Positions 9,499-16,883 of a stretch of DNA of 64,000 nt are shown one piece after another. The notes under the pieces were generated by a model that was not told the DNA's origin, did no database searches, and was given only the letters and a program-made list of their open reading frames with translations. The position numbers and the translations under genes were made by a program. The stretch lies in NCBI RefSeq assembly GCF_016858125.1, contig NZ_CP064781.1:3791501-3855500 (forward strand). The letters are read 5' to 3'. The DNA comes from Azospira restricta (lineage in GTDB: Bacteria > Pseudomonadota > Gammaproteobacteria > Burkholderiales > Rhodocyclaceae). Positions within the stretch are counted from its first letter, which is position 1. Each line of letters begins with the position of its first letter.

Positions 9499-10299
9499 TT
9501 AGTGCAATTCCCGTCGTTCGAAGATCAGGTTGCCAGCCAACAAGGCCATGCCGATATAGCCGGCTGCCATCAGCAATGCCCACAGGATGGCGCCGTCAGG
9601 CAGCGGCACCTGATAGAGCGGCCAATCCCGCCAATCGAGTCGGGACAGATCCGGCAGCAGCCAGCGGACCGCTGCCAGGATCGGAGAAAACCTTGCAACA
9701 AGTTCGGCCTGGCCGTCCGCACCGGCAGCCAGGTACGCCATTGCCGGCCCCAGTGCCTTGCCGGCAATCGCAAACGCCATGCCCAGCGTAAGCGGCAGCG
9801 CCGATACCGTCGAGATCGACGCGAGACACAAGGCGAACGCAGCGATCAGCGCCGAGTCCACCCACAGCCCGAAGAGCGTCACCCAGAAGGGCAACCCGAG
9901 CGCCGGCATGAATTCCTGCTCGTAACGGGTGGCCAGAGCAACGACGAGCGAGAGAAGCAGACCGAAGATGAGCAGCGCAAGCGCTGACAGCAGCAGCACC
10001 GCGACATAGCGCCCGAACAGAAAGGCCGATCGCGGCACCGGATAGGCCAGCGAGAAAAACACGGTGCGGCGCTCGATTTCGCGAACCACGAAATCCTGGA
10101 TCCAGAGCAGGCTGAGCAATACCAGCGAGACGCGAATTCCGGAAAGCCCGATGTCGAGCGCCACCGTCCGCGGCTGCCGCGGCGAGAAAGCTGCGGAAAA
10201 ATAGGCGAGGAAAATCGTCAGCACACCCAGTGCAAAGACCAACTGCAGAGCCCGCCCGCGAATGCCCATTCGCAGGCCCGACACGACAAACTGGAGCAT
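9499..10299 (-). CDS. ABC-2 type transporter permease
   Basis: 266 residues with six predicted membrane segments: about 17-36, 55-70, 95-120, 135-165, 170-190 and 240-260. It has the usual ABC-2 layout, with a cytoplasmic RRTVFFSLAYPVPRSAFLFGR-like coupling loop after helix 2 (only part quoted). No motif fixes the cargo. It is the first gene of the export unit, separated from the pilin partner gene by a strong terminator, so it may need its own promoter or readthrough. With the next two genes it forms a permease/periplasmic protein/ATPase set. Confidence 0.85.
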   Translation of the reverse strand: MLQFVVSGLRMGIRGRALQLVFALGVLTIFLAYFSAAFSPRQPRTVALDIGLSGIRVSLVLLSLLWIQDFVVREIERRTVFFSLAYPVPRSAFLFGRYVAVLLLSALALLIFGLLLSLVVALATRYEQEFMPALGLPFWVTLFGLWVDSALIAAFALCLASISTVSALPLTLGMAFAIAGKALGPAMAYLAAGADGQAELVARFSPILAAVRWLLPDLSRLDWRDWPLYQVPLPDGAILWALLMAAGYIGMALLAGNLIFERRELH

Positions 10300-10310
10300 G
10301 CTCCCCCCGC

Positions 10311-10340
10311 AAAAAATCGGCGCGCCCTTGGGCGCGCCGG
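10311..10340 (-). terminator. Rho-independent terminator after the pilin pair
   Basis: A perfect 9-bp stem (10318-10326 CGGCGCGCC with 10331-10339 GGCGCGCCG), a CTTG loop, and six T on the minus strand (10311-10316). It lies 23 bp past the stop of the 115-residue gene and separates the pilin pair from the ABC export unit. Confidence 0.9.
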
Positions 10341-10362
10341 TTTCGTCTGCTTTGCCGAAAAA

Positions 10363-10710
10363 TCAGCTGGTCGGAGCCTTCGTAAAAGCAGCCGCCGCAT
10401 CGCTAACCGTACAACCTGAGGTCGCGCACGGTGTACCTGTCACCGCACCGCCGACCGACGATCCGGCAAACATGTTGCGCCCCTTCACCGACACGGCACC
10501 GACCCGCATGTAGGTGGCATCTTCATCGTAAGCCAAGGCCACGTTGTTCGAGCAACGCGCCGTAAAGCCGGCCTTGATGAAGTAGGTTCCGCCCTGAACG
10601 CTGACCGCCGCCGAAGTGCCGGAGCCCCCGGAGCAGACGGTAACCGCCATCGCATCCATGGAGGCCGCTGCAGCCGTCGCAAGAACGGCACCGAGAATCA
10701 CTTTTTTCAT
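10363..10710 (-). CDS. Small secreted partner of the short pilin (PilA-C-like)
   Basis: 115 residues. A clear signal peptide (MKKVILGAVLATAAAASMDAMA) precedes a mature part of about 93 residues with four cysteines (VTVC, ARCSNN, PCATSGC), enough for two disulfides. Short beta-type stretches (TYFIKAGFTARC, VALAYDEDATYMRVGAV) fit a small globular pilin head. It begins 14 bp after the pilin stop with an AAGGAG ribosome site. In Geobacter the truncated pilin PilA-N is followed by a separate secreted PilA-C subunit that forms the missing head. Gene order, size and the secreted, compact nature match that design; overall sequence similarity to Geobacter PilA-C could not be tested here. Confidence 0.75.
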   Translation of the reverse strand: MKKVILGAVLATAAAASMDAMAVTVCSGGSGTSAAVSVQGGTYFIKAGFTARCSNNVALAYDEDATYMRVGAVSVKGRNMFAGSSVGGAVTGTPCATSGCTVSDAAAAFTKAPTS

Positions 10711-10724
10711 CGCCGTCTCCTTGA

Positions 10725-10910
10725 TCAGTTGGTCGAGTTCGAGATGCCGAGGGTCAGCAGGTTGCGCGCATCCGACTGCGCGGCCTTGTCCTCGCCCTTC
10801 TTGGTGTACTCGGAGAACTGCGGAATGGCGATCGCAGCCAGGATGCCGATGATCGCGACGACGATCATCAGTTCGATCAGGGTGAAACCCTTCTGCATGG
10901 ACTTCTTCAT
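10725..10910 (-). CDS. Truncated type IVa pilin (N-terminal helix only)
   Basis: 61-residue prepilin. Leader MKKSMQKG is cut before F+1 of [20 protein letters not shown], with Glu at mature position 5 as needed for assembly; the mature protein is only 53 residues (normal IVa pilins are about 140-160). It ends in [13 protein letters not shown] and lacks the globular beta-domain. Aromatics at mature positions 1, 24 and 27 match Geobacter PilA, but its later aromatics are absent. ATG 10910 has AGGAGG eight bases upstream; a longer frame from 11039 has no such site. A sigma54-like promoter lies upstream and the secreted partner follows. Confidence 0.9.
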   Translation of the reverse strand: MKKSMQKGFTLIELMIVVAIIGILAAIAIPQFSEYTKKGEDKAAQSDARNLLTLGISNSTN

Positions 10911-10957
10911 TATTTCCTCCTGTTCAATAACGGCGGGAAACCGTTGCGACACTATAC

Positions 10958-10972
10958 ACAAGATCCATGCCA
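10958..10972 (-). promoter_or_regulatory. Sigma54-type promoter candidate for the pilin pair
   Basis: On the minus strand the bases read TGGCATGGATCTTGT, against TGGCACR-N4-TTGCW. The -24 GG and -12 G are 12 bp apart; the -12 dinucleotide is GT, not GC. The predicted start near 10947 leaves a 37-base leader before the pilin ATG. pilA genes are commonly driven by sigma54 with PilR, which supports but does not prove the reading. Confidence 0.5.
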
Positions 10973-11068
10973 GCCCATACCCCGACTGGCACAAGGGATT
11001 TCGACCGCCACCCGCGGGCAGACTGACAAAAAACGTCACCCCACCCGAAGATTGTCAGCCCAGGAACG

Positions 11069-12673
11069 TCACCCTCCGACCTCGTCGATCTGCCCCACAT
11101 CCAGAAACCGCTCCGCATACCGCAGATACACCCTCTGCCGCACGAACACCTCGAACAGGTCGGGATCGATGTGCCCACCCTCGGCGAACTTGCGGAGGAT
11201 GCCGAGCGCCTCGGACAGTTTCATCGGCGGCTTGTACGGCCGGTCCTTGGCGGTCAGCGCCTCGAAAATATCGGCGATGCCCATCACCCGCGCCTGCACC
11301 GACATCTGCTCGCGGGTGAGGCCGCGCGGGTAGCCCTTGCCGTCCATGCGCTCATGGTGGCCGCCGGCGTACTCGGGCACGTTCTTGAGATGCTTCGGCC
11401 ACGGCAGCGCCTCCAGCATCTTGATCGTGGCGACGATGTGGTAGTTGATGATCTCGCGCTCGGCGGCGGTCAGCGTGCCGGCGCGGATGGTCAGGTTCTC
11501 GACCTCGTCGGCGGAGAGGAAATCCGCCCGCAGCCCGTCGGGGCCGGCCCACGCGTACGCGGTCGCGATCTGCCGCACGCGCGCCTGGTCCTCGGCGCGC
11601 ATCGCCTCGCCGCCGATGTTGCAGCGGCGCAGGAAGTCCCGGTCGTCGTCGATCTGCCGCAGCGTCGCCGCGTAGCGGGCCTCGGCCGCGTCGCGCGGCT
11701 CGCCGGCAGCGATGGCCTTCAGCATCGCGATCTCGGCATCGCGCCTGACCACCTCGAAGCGGGTATCGACGAGGTGAATGCGGTCGAAGAGGGTTTGCAG
11801 CTTGGTCGCCTTGTCCACCACGTGCACCGGCGTCGTCACCTTGCCGCAGTCGTGCAGCAGGCCGGCGATCTTCAGCTCGTAGCGGTCCTTGTCGCTCATC
11901 GTGAAGCCGGCGAGCGGCCCCTCGGTGGTGTCGTTCACCGCCTCGGCGAGCATCATCGTCAGCACCGGCACGCGCTGGCAGTGGCCGCCGGTGTAGGGCG
12001 ACTTCTCGTCGATCGCGGTGTTGATCAGGTCGATGAAGGATTCGAACAGCGTCTCCAGCTGCGTGATCAGCAGCCGGTTGGTCAGCGCCACCGCCGCCTG
12101 CGAGGCGAGCGACTCGGCCAGCCGGCGGTCGGCGTCGGAGAAGGCGCGCACGCTGCCGTCGTCGTCGCGCGCGTTGATCAGCTGCAGCACGCCGATCACC
12201 TCGTTTTCGTGGTTCTTCAGCGGCACGGTGAGGAAGGACTGCGAGCGGTAGCCGGTCTTCTGGTCGAACTTGCGCGTACCGGAGAAATCGAAGCCGGCGG
12301 CCGCATAGGCGTCGGCGATGTTCACCGTCTCGGCATGGATCGCGCTGTAGGCGGCGACCAGCGAGTTGTTCGGCGCGCCGTCGTCGCCGAACAGCGGCAG
12401 GTCGGGGAACAGCGCCGAGATCGGCTCGCCGGTGGTGCCGCCGAAGGCGATCTGCAGCGAATCGGTGCGCACGATCTCGAAGCGCAGGTGGCGGCCGTCG
12501 TCGGTGGTTCGGTACAGCGTGCCGCCGTCGGCCTGCGTGATCGCCTTCGCCGCGAGCAGGATGTTCTCGAGCAGGCGCGCGATGTTGCGCTCGTGCGACA
12601 GCGCCGTGCCGATCGTATTGAGCTGTTCGAGGCGGCGGAAGAGGTCCTGCAGCGTGGCATCCATGGTCGGCAT
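11069..12673 (-). CDS. GAF-HD-GYP phosphodiesterase-type protein
   Basis: 534 residues. A GAF domain fills about 15-200 (FLTVPLKNHENEVIGVLQLI near its end). The C-terminal half is an HD-GYP domain: LLHDCGKVTTPVHVVDK holds the HD pair, NYHIVATIKMLEALPWP a later metal histidine, and GGHHERMDGKGYPRG the HHE/GYP signature. Between HD and GYP there is a long helical insertion of about 100 residues. HD-GYP domains hydrolyse c-di-GMP, and the metal ligands and GYP loop look intact, so activity is likely. It is the last gene of the eight-gene signalling operon, 1 bp after the PilB-like ATPase, whose GAF domain is clearly related. ATG 12664 is an alternative start. Confidence 0.9.
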   Translation of the reverse strand: MPTMDATLQDLFRRLEQLNTIGTALSHERNIARLLENILLAAKAITQADGGTLYRTTDDGRHLRFEIVRTDSLQIAFGGTTGEPISALFPDLPLFGDDGAPNNSLVAAYSAIHAETVNIADAYAAAGFDFSGTRKFDQKTGYRSQSFLTVPLKNHENEVIGVLQLINARDDDGSVRAFSDADRRLAESLASQAAVALTNRLLITQLETLFESFIDLINTAIDEKSPYTGGHCQRVPVLTMMLAEAVNDTTEGPLAGFTMSDKDRYELKIAGLLHDCGKVTTPVHVVDKATKLQTLFDRIHLVDTRFEVVRRDAEIAMLKAIAAGEPRDAAEARYAATLRQIDDDRDFLRRCNIGGEAMRAEDQARVRQIATAYAWAGPDGLRADFLSADEVENLTIRAGTLTAAEREIINYHIVATIKMLEALPWPKHLKNVPEYAGGHHERMDGKGYPRGLTREQMSVQARVMGIADIFEALTAKDRPYKPPMKLSEALGILRKFAEGGHIDPDLFEVFVRQRVYLRYAERFLDVGQIDEVGG

Positions 12674-12674
12674 C

Positions 12675-15035
12675 CTACTTGATGCACACCGCCCGCACCT
12701 GCGCGATATCGGTGATGCCCTGCATGACCTTCTCGATGCCGTCCATCTTCAGCGTGCGCATGCCCTCGTTGAGGGCCTGGGCCAAGATCTCGGCGACCCG
12801 CGCCTTCTCCTGGATCAGCTTCTTCACCGGGTCCGTGCCGACCAACAGTTCGTGCAGGCCGACGCGCCCCTTGTAGCCGGTGTCGCCGCAGGTCGAGCAG
12901 CCCTTCGCCCGGTATAGCGTGAACTTGCCGTCCTTCGCGTAGCGCTGCTGCCAGTCCTTGTAGACCGCCTCCATCGCCGCCTGCGGGTCCTTCACCCAGG
13001 CCGGGGTGTTGCGCAGCTCCTCGCTGTATTCGGCGAGCAGCTGCTTCAATTCGTCCGGCGTCGGCTGGTAGGCCACCTTGCATTCCTTGCACAGGCGCTT
13101 GGCCAGGCGCTGGGCGAGGATGCCGAGCAGCGCGTCGGAAAAGTTGAACGGGTCCATGCCCATGTCGAGCAGGCGGATGATCGACTCCGGCGCCGAGTTG
13201 GTGTGCAGCGTCGCGAACACCAGGTGACCGGTCAGCGAGGCTTCGATGCCGATGCCGGTGGTCTCGGCGTCGCGCATCTCGCCGACCATGATGATGTCCG
13301 GGTCGGCGCGCAGGAAGGCCTTCATCACCGTCGCGAAGTCGAGCCCGGCCTTCTTGTTCACCTGCACCTGGCGCAGCCCCTTCTGCGTGATCTCGACCGG
13401 GTCCTCGGCGGTCCAGATCTTGGTATCGGGCTTGTTCAGATAGCCGAGGATCGAGTGCAGCGTCGTCGTCTTGCCGGAGCCAGTCGGGCCGCAGACGAAG
13501 AACAGGCCGTAGGGCTTCGAGATGCACTTGATCAGGTTCTCGTGGTTGTGCGGCGAGAAGCCCATCGCGTCGAGCGGCAGCGGCTCGCCGGCGGCGAGGA
13601 TGCGCATCACCACGTCCTCGACGCCGCCGGCCGTCGGGATCGTCGCCACGCGCAGCTCGATGTCGAGCGGCCCGAACTTCTTGAACTTGATCTTGCCGTC
13701 CTGCGGCCGGCGCTTCTCCGAGATGTCGAGGTCGCACATGATCTTCAGCCGCGTCACCAGCGCGTTGCGGTAGGAGGCCGGCACCTCGATGTAATTGACC
13801 AGCGAGCCGTCCTTGCGGAAGCGAATCTGCACCTTGTCCTTGCCCGGCCGCGGCTCGACGTGGATGTCCGAGGCTCCCTGCTGGTAGGCGTCGACGATGA
13901 TCTTGTTGACCAGCCGCACCAGCTCGTTGTCGGCGGCGGCACTGATGTCGTCGGCACCGATCTCGCCCGGCTCGCCCTCGTCGAGATCGGAGAGCAGGTC
14001 GCCGACCGAGCCCATGTCGGCGAGCGCGCCGTAGAACTGGTCGATCTGCTTGCGGAACTCGCCGTCGCTGGTCACCCGATAGACGATCCTGCCCTTCGGG
14101 AAGATGTTGTTGACGATGCGCGAGGCGCGGATGCGCTCCGGGTCCGGCGCGACGACGACGATCCCTTCCTGCGTCTCCTCGACCGGCAGCCAGTGGTTCG
14201 ACTCGACGTACTCGCGGCGCAAGTTCTTCAGGAGGTCCATCGGCTTCACCCGGTCCGGCCGAAAGGGCTCGTAGGGAACGCCGAAGAACTTGGCCAGCGC
14301 CTGCCCGATCGCCGCCGGCTTGACCTGGAACTCCTTGATCAGCACGTCCTCGAGCGGCAGCCCCTTGCGCCGCGCCGAGCGCTGCGCCAGATCGAGCTCG
14401 CCCGCCGAAATCACCGCCGCGACGACCAGCTCGTCGTACTTGCCGCGCGCCGCCGGCGGCGGCTTCTGCCGCTGCGTGAAGGCCACCGCCAGCGTCTGCG
14501 CCAGCCCCTGCACGCCCTCCTCGGCGACCGCCGGAAACGGCGCGTCGTCCCGGTTGTTGATCAGCTGCACGACGCCGAGGAGATCGCCGGATGCGGCATC
14601 GAGGATCGGCGCCACCAGCATCTGCTTCGAGCGGTAGCCGGTGCGCTTGTCGACTTCCTTGAGGAAGGCCATGTGCGGGCTGTAGCGGGCGAGTTCGGCG
14701 CCGTCGTAGACGTCGTGGATGTTCACCGGCCGGCGGTTGGCGGCGACATAGCCGGCGATGCTCTGGTCGGAGATCGGCAGGCGCAGGTCCTTGAACGAAT
14801 TGAGGCCGGTCTTCACCTTGGAGACGATGCTCTGCTTGTCCTCGCCCAGCGCGTAGATGGTCAGCCGGTCGCAGTTGAACAGCGTGCACAGTTCCTGCGA
14901 CAGCTCGAGCATGATCTCGTCGATGTTCGCCGTCGCATGGATCTTGTTGGTGACCAGCTGCAGGTTCTTGAAGAAGGCGAGGCGGAGGGCCGCGTCGTCG
15001 GCGCCGGCATGCGTGGGAGGAGTGAGGTTGCCCAT
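12675..15035 (-). CDS. GAF-containing PilB/GspE-type ATPase
   Basis: 786 residues. An N-terminal GAF domain (about 15-190) precedes an MshEN/GspE N-terminal region (about 200-300) and a full secretion ATPase: Walker A GPTGSGKTTT (about 516-525), Asp box after KIWTAEDPVEIT, Walker B IIMVGEMRD (usually VGEIRD), His box GHLVFATLHTN, and a zinc clip with CKECK (about 649) and CSTCG (about 710). Such ATPases power pilus extension or type II secretion; the GAF domain is not part of standard PilB. No pilC, pilM-Q or gsp genes are in the window. It sits in a signalling operon and two genes from the split pilin, which suggests second-messenger control of pilus or secretion activity. Confidence 0.92.
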   Translation of the reverse strand: MGNLTPPTHAGADDAALRLAFFKNLQLVTNKIHATANIDEIMLELSQELCTLFNCDRLTIYALGEDKQSIVSKVKTGLNSFKDLRLPISDQSIAGYVAANRRPVNIHDVYDGAELARYSPHMAFLKEVDKRTGYRSKQMLVAPILDAASGDLLGVVQLINNRDDAPFPAVAEEGVQGLAQTLAVAFTQRQKPPPAARGKYDELVVAAVISAGELDLAQRSARRKGLPLEDVLIKEFQVKPAAIGQALAKFFGVPYEPFRPDRVKPMDLLKNLRREYVESNHWLPVEETQEGIVVVAPDPERIRASRIVNNIFPKGRIVYRVTSDGEFRKQIDQFYGALADMGSVGDLLSDLDEGEPGEIGADDISAAADNELVRLVNKIIVDAYQQGASDIHVEPRPGKDKVQIRFRKDGSLVNYIEVPASYRNALVTRLKIMCDLDISEKRRPQDGKIKFKKFGPLDIELRVATIPTAGGVEDVVMRILAAGEPLPLDAMGFSPHNHENLIKCISKPYGLFFVCGPTGSGKTTTLHSILGYLNKPDTKIWTAEDPVEITQKGLRQVQVNKKAGLDFATVMKAFLRADPDIIMVGEMRDAETTGIGIEASLTGHLVFATLHTNSAPESIIRLLDMGMDPFNFSDALLGILAQRLAKRLCKECKVAYQPTPDELKQLLAEYSEELRNTPAWVKDPQAAMEAVYKDWQQRYAKDGKFTLYRAKGCSTCGDTGYKGRVGLHELLVGTDPVKKLIQEKARVAEILAQALNEGMRTLKMDGIEKVMQGITDIAQVRAVCIK

Positions 15036-15046
15036 GGTGTTTCCGT

Positions 15047-16096
15047 TCAGGAATTGCCGGGCGGGCGCAGCCCGCCTTCCAGCCAGTAGGCGTGATAGCC
15101 GTGCTGGGAGAGGATGAAGGCCGCCGCCGAACTGCGGCGGCCGCTCTGGCAGTAGACGATGTATTCGGTATCGGCGGCGAGCGGGCCGATCGCGTTGCGG
15201 ATTTCGTTGAGCGGGATGTTGATCGCGCCGGGCAGCCGGTCGTGCTGGAACTCGGCGGGGAAGCGGACGTCCAGCCAGACCGCGCCGGCCGCCACGCGCC
15301 GCTCCGCCTCGGCGCGCGAGACGCGCTTCAGGAGCGGCTCGCGCAAGAGCTCGATGAAGTCCTGCTTGCCCAGGCGCAGCAGCACGCCCTTGGTGCGCAT
15401 CGTCACCGTCGCGTTGCGCTGGCCGTCGGCAACCAGCGCCTCCTCGCCGAAGGCGTCGCCCGCCTTCAACTCGGCCAGCGGCAGCGCGGCACCGCCGACG
15501 CGGCGCGTCACCTCGCAGCGTCCCGATTCGATCAGGTAGTAGTAGTCGCCCTCGTCGCCTTCGCGCAGCACCACCTCGCCGGCCTTGACGCTGATCCGCT
15601 CGAAGCGCCGCAGCAGCGCGTCGATGTTCGACGGCGGCAGCTGCGCGAAGGCGCCCGAAGTCAGGATCTCGGCGCGGAAAGCACCAGTCAGCGTGCGCCA
15701 GTCGGTGGCTTCGGCGGCGTCGCTCGCCTGCGCGCTGAGCTGGTCCCAGGTGAGCATGATGTCGAGTAGGTGCTCGTCGATGCGGATCAGTTCGACGGCG
15801 GTGATCGCGCGCACCGCGACGGCCTGCGCCAGCTCGTTCGGCAACGGACGCAGCGCGGCGTCGCAGCCGCCGACGAGGACCTCGACCAGGCCGCCGGCGT
15901 GGCTCACCTTCAGCTCGCCGGCGACGAGATAGACGACCTGCCCGCCGAGGCCGTGCAGGCGGAAGGGATCGCCGCCGCGCGGCACCGTTTCGACGCGGCA
16001 GAGCGCAGCCAGCTCGCGCAGCCGCTCGTCCGAGAGCGCGCCGAGCGGCGCGAAGGCGCGCAGGCGTTCCGGGGTCAGGGTCTTCGTCTCGCCCAT
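15047..16096 (-). CDS. Double cyclic-nucleotide-binding domain protein with C-terminal rhodanese
   Basis: 349 residues. The first cNMP-binding fold (about 15-115) is degenerate. The second (about 150-260) keeps the phosphate-binding cassette GDAFGEEALVADGQRNATV, with the Glu and Arg that hold cyclic nucleotide phosphate. The C-terminus (about 265-345) is a rhodanese domain with active loop YCQSGRRSS, so the catalytic Cys is present. The combination suggests a sulfurtransferase or protein-interaction module gated by cAMP. It follows the phosphodiesterase by 1 bp, next to a cyclase, so it is the likely cAMP receptor of the operon. Confidence 0.9.
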   Translation of the reverse strand: MGETKTLTPERLRAFAPLGALSDERLRELAALCRVETVPRGGDPFRLHGLGGQVVYLVAGELKVSHAGGLVEVLVGGCDAALRPLPNELAQAVAVRAITAVELIRIDEHLLDIMLTWDQLSAQASDAAEATDWRTLTGAFRAEILTSGAFAQLPPSNIDALLRRFERISVKAGEVVLREGDEGDYYYLIESGRCEVTRRVGGAALPLAELKAGDAFGEEALVADGQRNATVTMRTKGVLLRLGKQDFIELLREPLLKRVSRAEAERRVAAGAVWLDVRFPAEFQHDRLPGAINIPLNEIRNAIGPLAADTEYIVYCQSGRRSSAAAFILSQHGYHAYWLEGGLRPPGNS

Positions 16097-16097
16097 C

Positions 16098-16865
16098 TCA
16101 GAACTCCAGGACCACGTTGGTCTGCAGCATGTGCGGCTTGAAGTCGCCGATGCAGGTCGCCAGCTCGCCCATCGTCAGCTCGATCTGCCCGGGCTTCAGG
16201 TGCGTGATGTGGATCTCGCAGTCGCGCTCGAGCTTCATCAGCTCGGCCGCCAGCATGTCCGGGCACATGTGCTTGGAGATCCGCGCCAGCCGCTCCTCGC
16301 GGTTGGAAAAGGCGCATTCGATGATCAGGTGGCGCAGGTTGCCGATCCGGTTCACCACCGGCCAGAAACGGTCGTTCACGGTCGTGTCGCCGGTGAAGAC
16401 GAGGCTGCCGGCGCCGGAGTCGAGGTGGTAGCCGACCGCCGGCACGGTATGCTCGGCCGGCACCGCGGCGACCGTCAGCTCGCCGAGACGGATCTTCTGG
16501 CCGACGCGCAGCGGCCTGAACTGCAGGAAGGGCGCCTCGGCCGTCGGGATCTCCGAGAAGTCCGGCCACACCGCCCAATTGAAGATGTGGTTCCTCAGGA
16601 TCTGCAGCACCGCCTCGGTGCCGTGCACGATAAGCGGCTTGTCGCGCATGTCGCCGACGGTGTCGATCATCAGCGGCAGCGCGGCGATGTGGTCGAGGTG
16701 CGTGTGCGTCAGGAAGACGTGGTCGATCATCGCCAGCTCGGCCATCGACAGGTCGGCGACGCCGGTGCCGGCGTCGATCAGCACGTCGTGGTTGACCAGG
16801 ATCGAGGTGGTGCGCAGGTGGCGCCCGCCGATGCCGCCGCTGCAACCGAGGATTCTCGCCTTCAT
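16098..16865 (-). CDS. Metallo-beta-lactamase-fold cyclic nucleotide phosphodiesterase (class II-like)
   Basis: 255 residues. HTHLDHIAALPLM (about 54-66) is the HxHxDH zinc motif; further ligands are PAEHTVPAVGYH, VFTGDT and ITHLKPG. The N-terminus ILGCSGGIGGRHLRTTSIL and the overall layout match class II cAMP phosphodiesterases of the PDE1/CpdP type rather than RNase Z. Context is strong: it lies 18 bp after an adenylate cyclase and 1 bp before a cyclic-nucleotide-binding protein, so it likely removes cAMP made by that cyclase. RNase Z-like or other MBL hydrolase activity cannot be ruled out by eye. It is cytoplasmic; ATG 16865 has GGAAG upstream. Confidence 0.85.
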   Translation of the reverse strand: MKARILGCSGGIGGRHLRTTSILVNHDVLIDAGTGVADLSMAELAMIDHVFLTHTHLDHIAALPLMIDTVGDMRDKPLIVHGTEAVLQILRNHIFNWAVWPDFSEIPTAEAPFLQFRPLRVGQKIRLGELTVAAVPAEHTVPAVGYHLDSGAGSLVFTGDTTVNDRFWPVVNRIGNLRHLIIECAFSNREERLARISKHMCPDMLAAELMKLERDCEIHITHLKPGQIELTMGELATCIGDFKPHMLQTNVVLEF

Positions 16866-16883
16866 GCACTGGCTTCCATGCGA

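Noticed and set aside
10725-10910. Short pilin as a frameshifted or truncated pseudogene
   Set aside because: It has a strong ribosome site, conserved cleavage site, a promoter candidate and a cotranscribed secreted partner, and no leftover pilin head sequence in other frames was recognised downstream.
10910-10947. Electrically conductive e-pilin
   Set aside because: The helix-only size matches, but the later aromatic residues of Geobacter PilA are missing, so conductivity cannot be claimed.
11027-11060. Terminator after the HD-GYP gene
   Set aside because: There is a run of six T on the minus strand, but I found no convincing stem before it.
12322-14889. An 855-codon open frame on the minus strand over the PilB-like and HD-GYP genes
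   Set aside because: It is a shifted frame of two well-supported genes, dominated by Arg/Ala/Gly codons from GC-rich DNA, with no domain.
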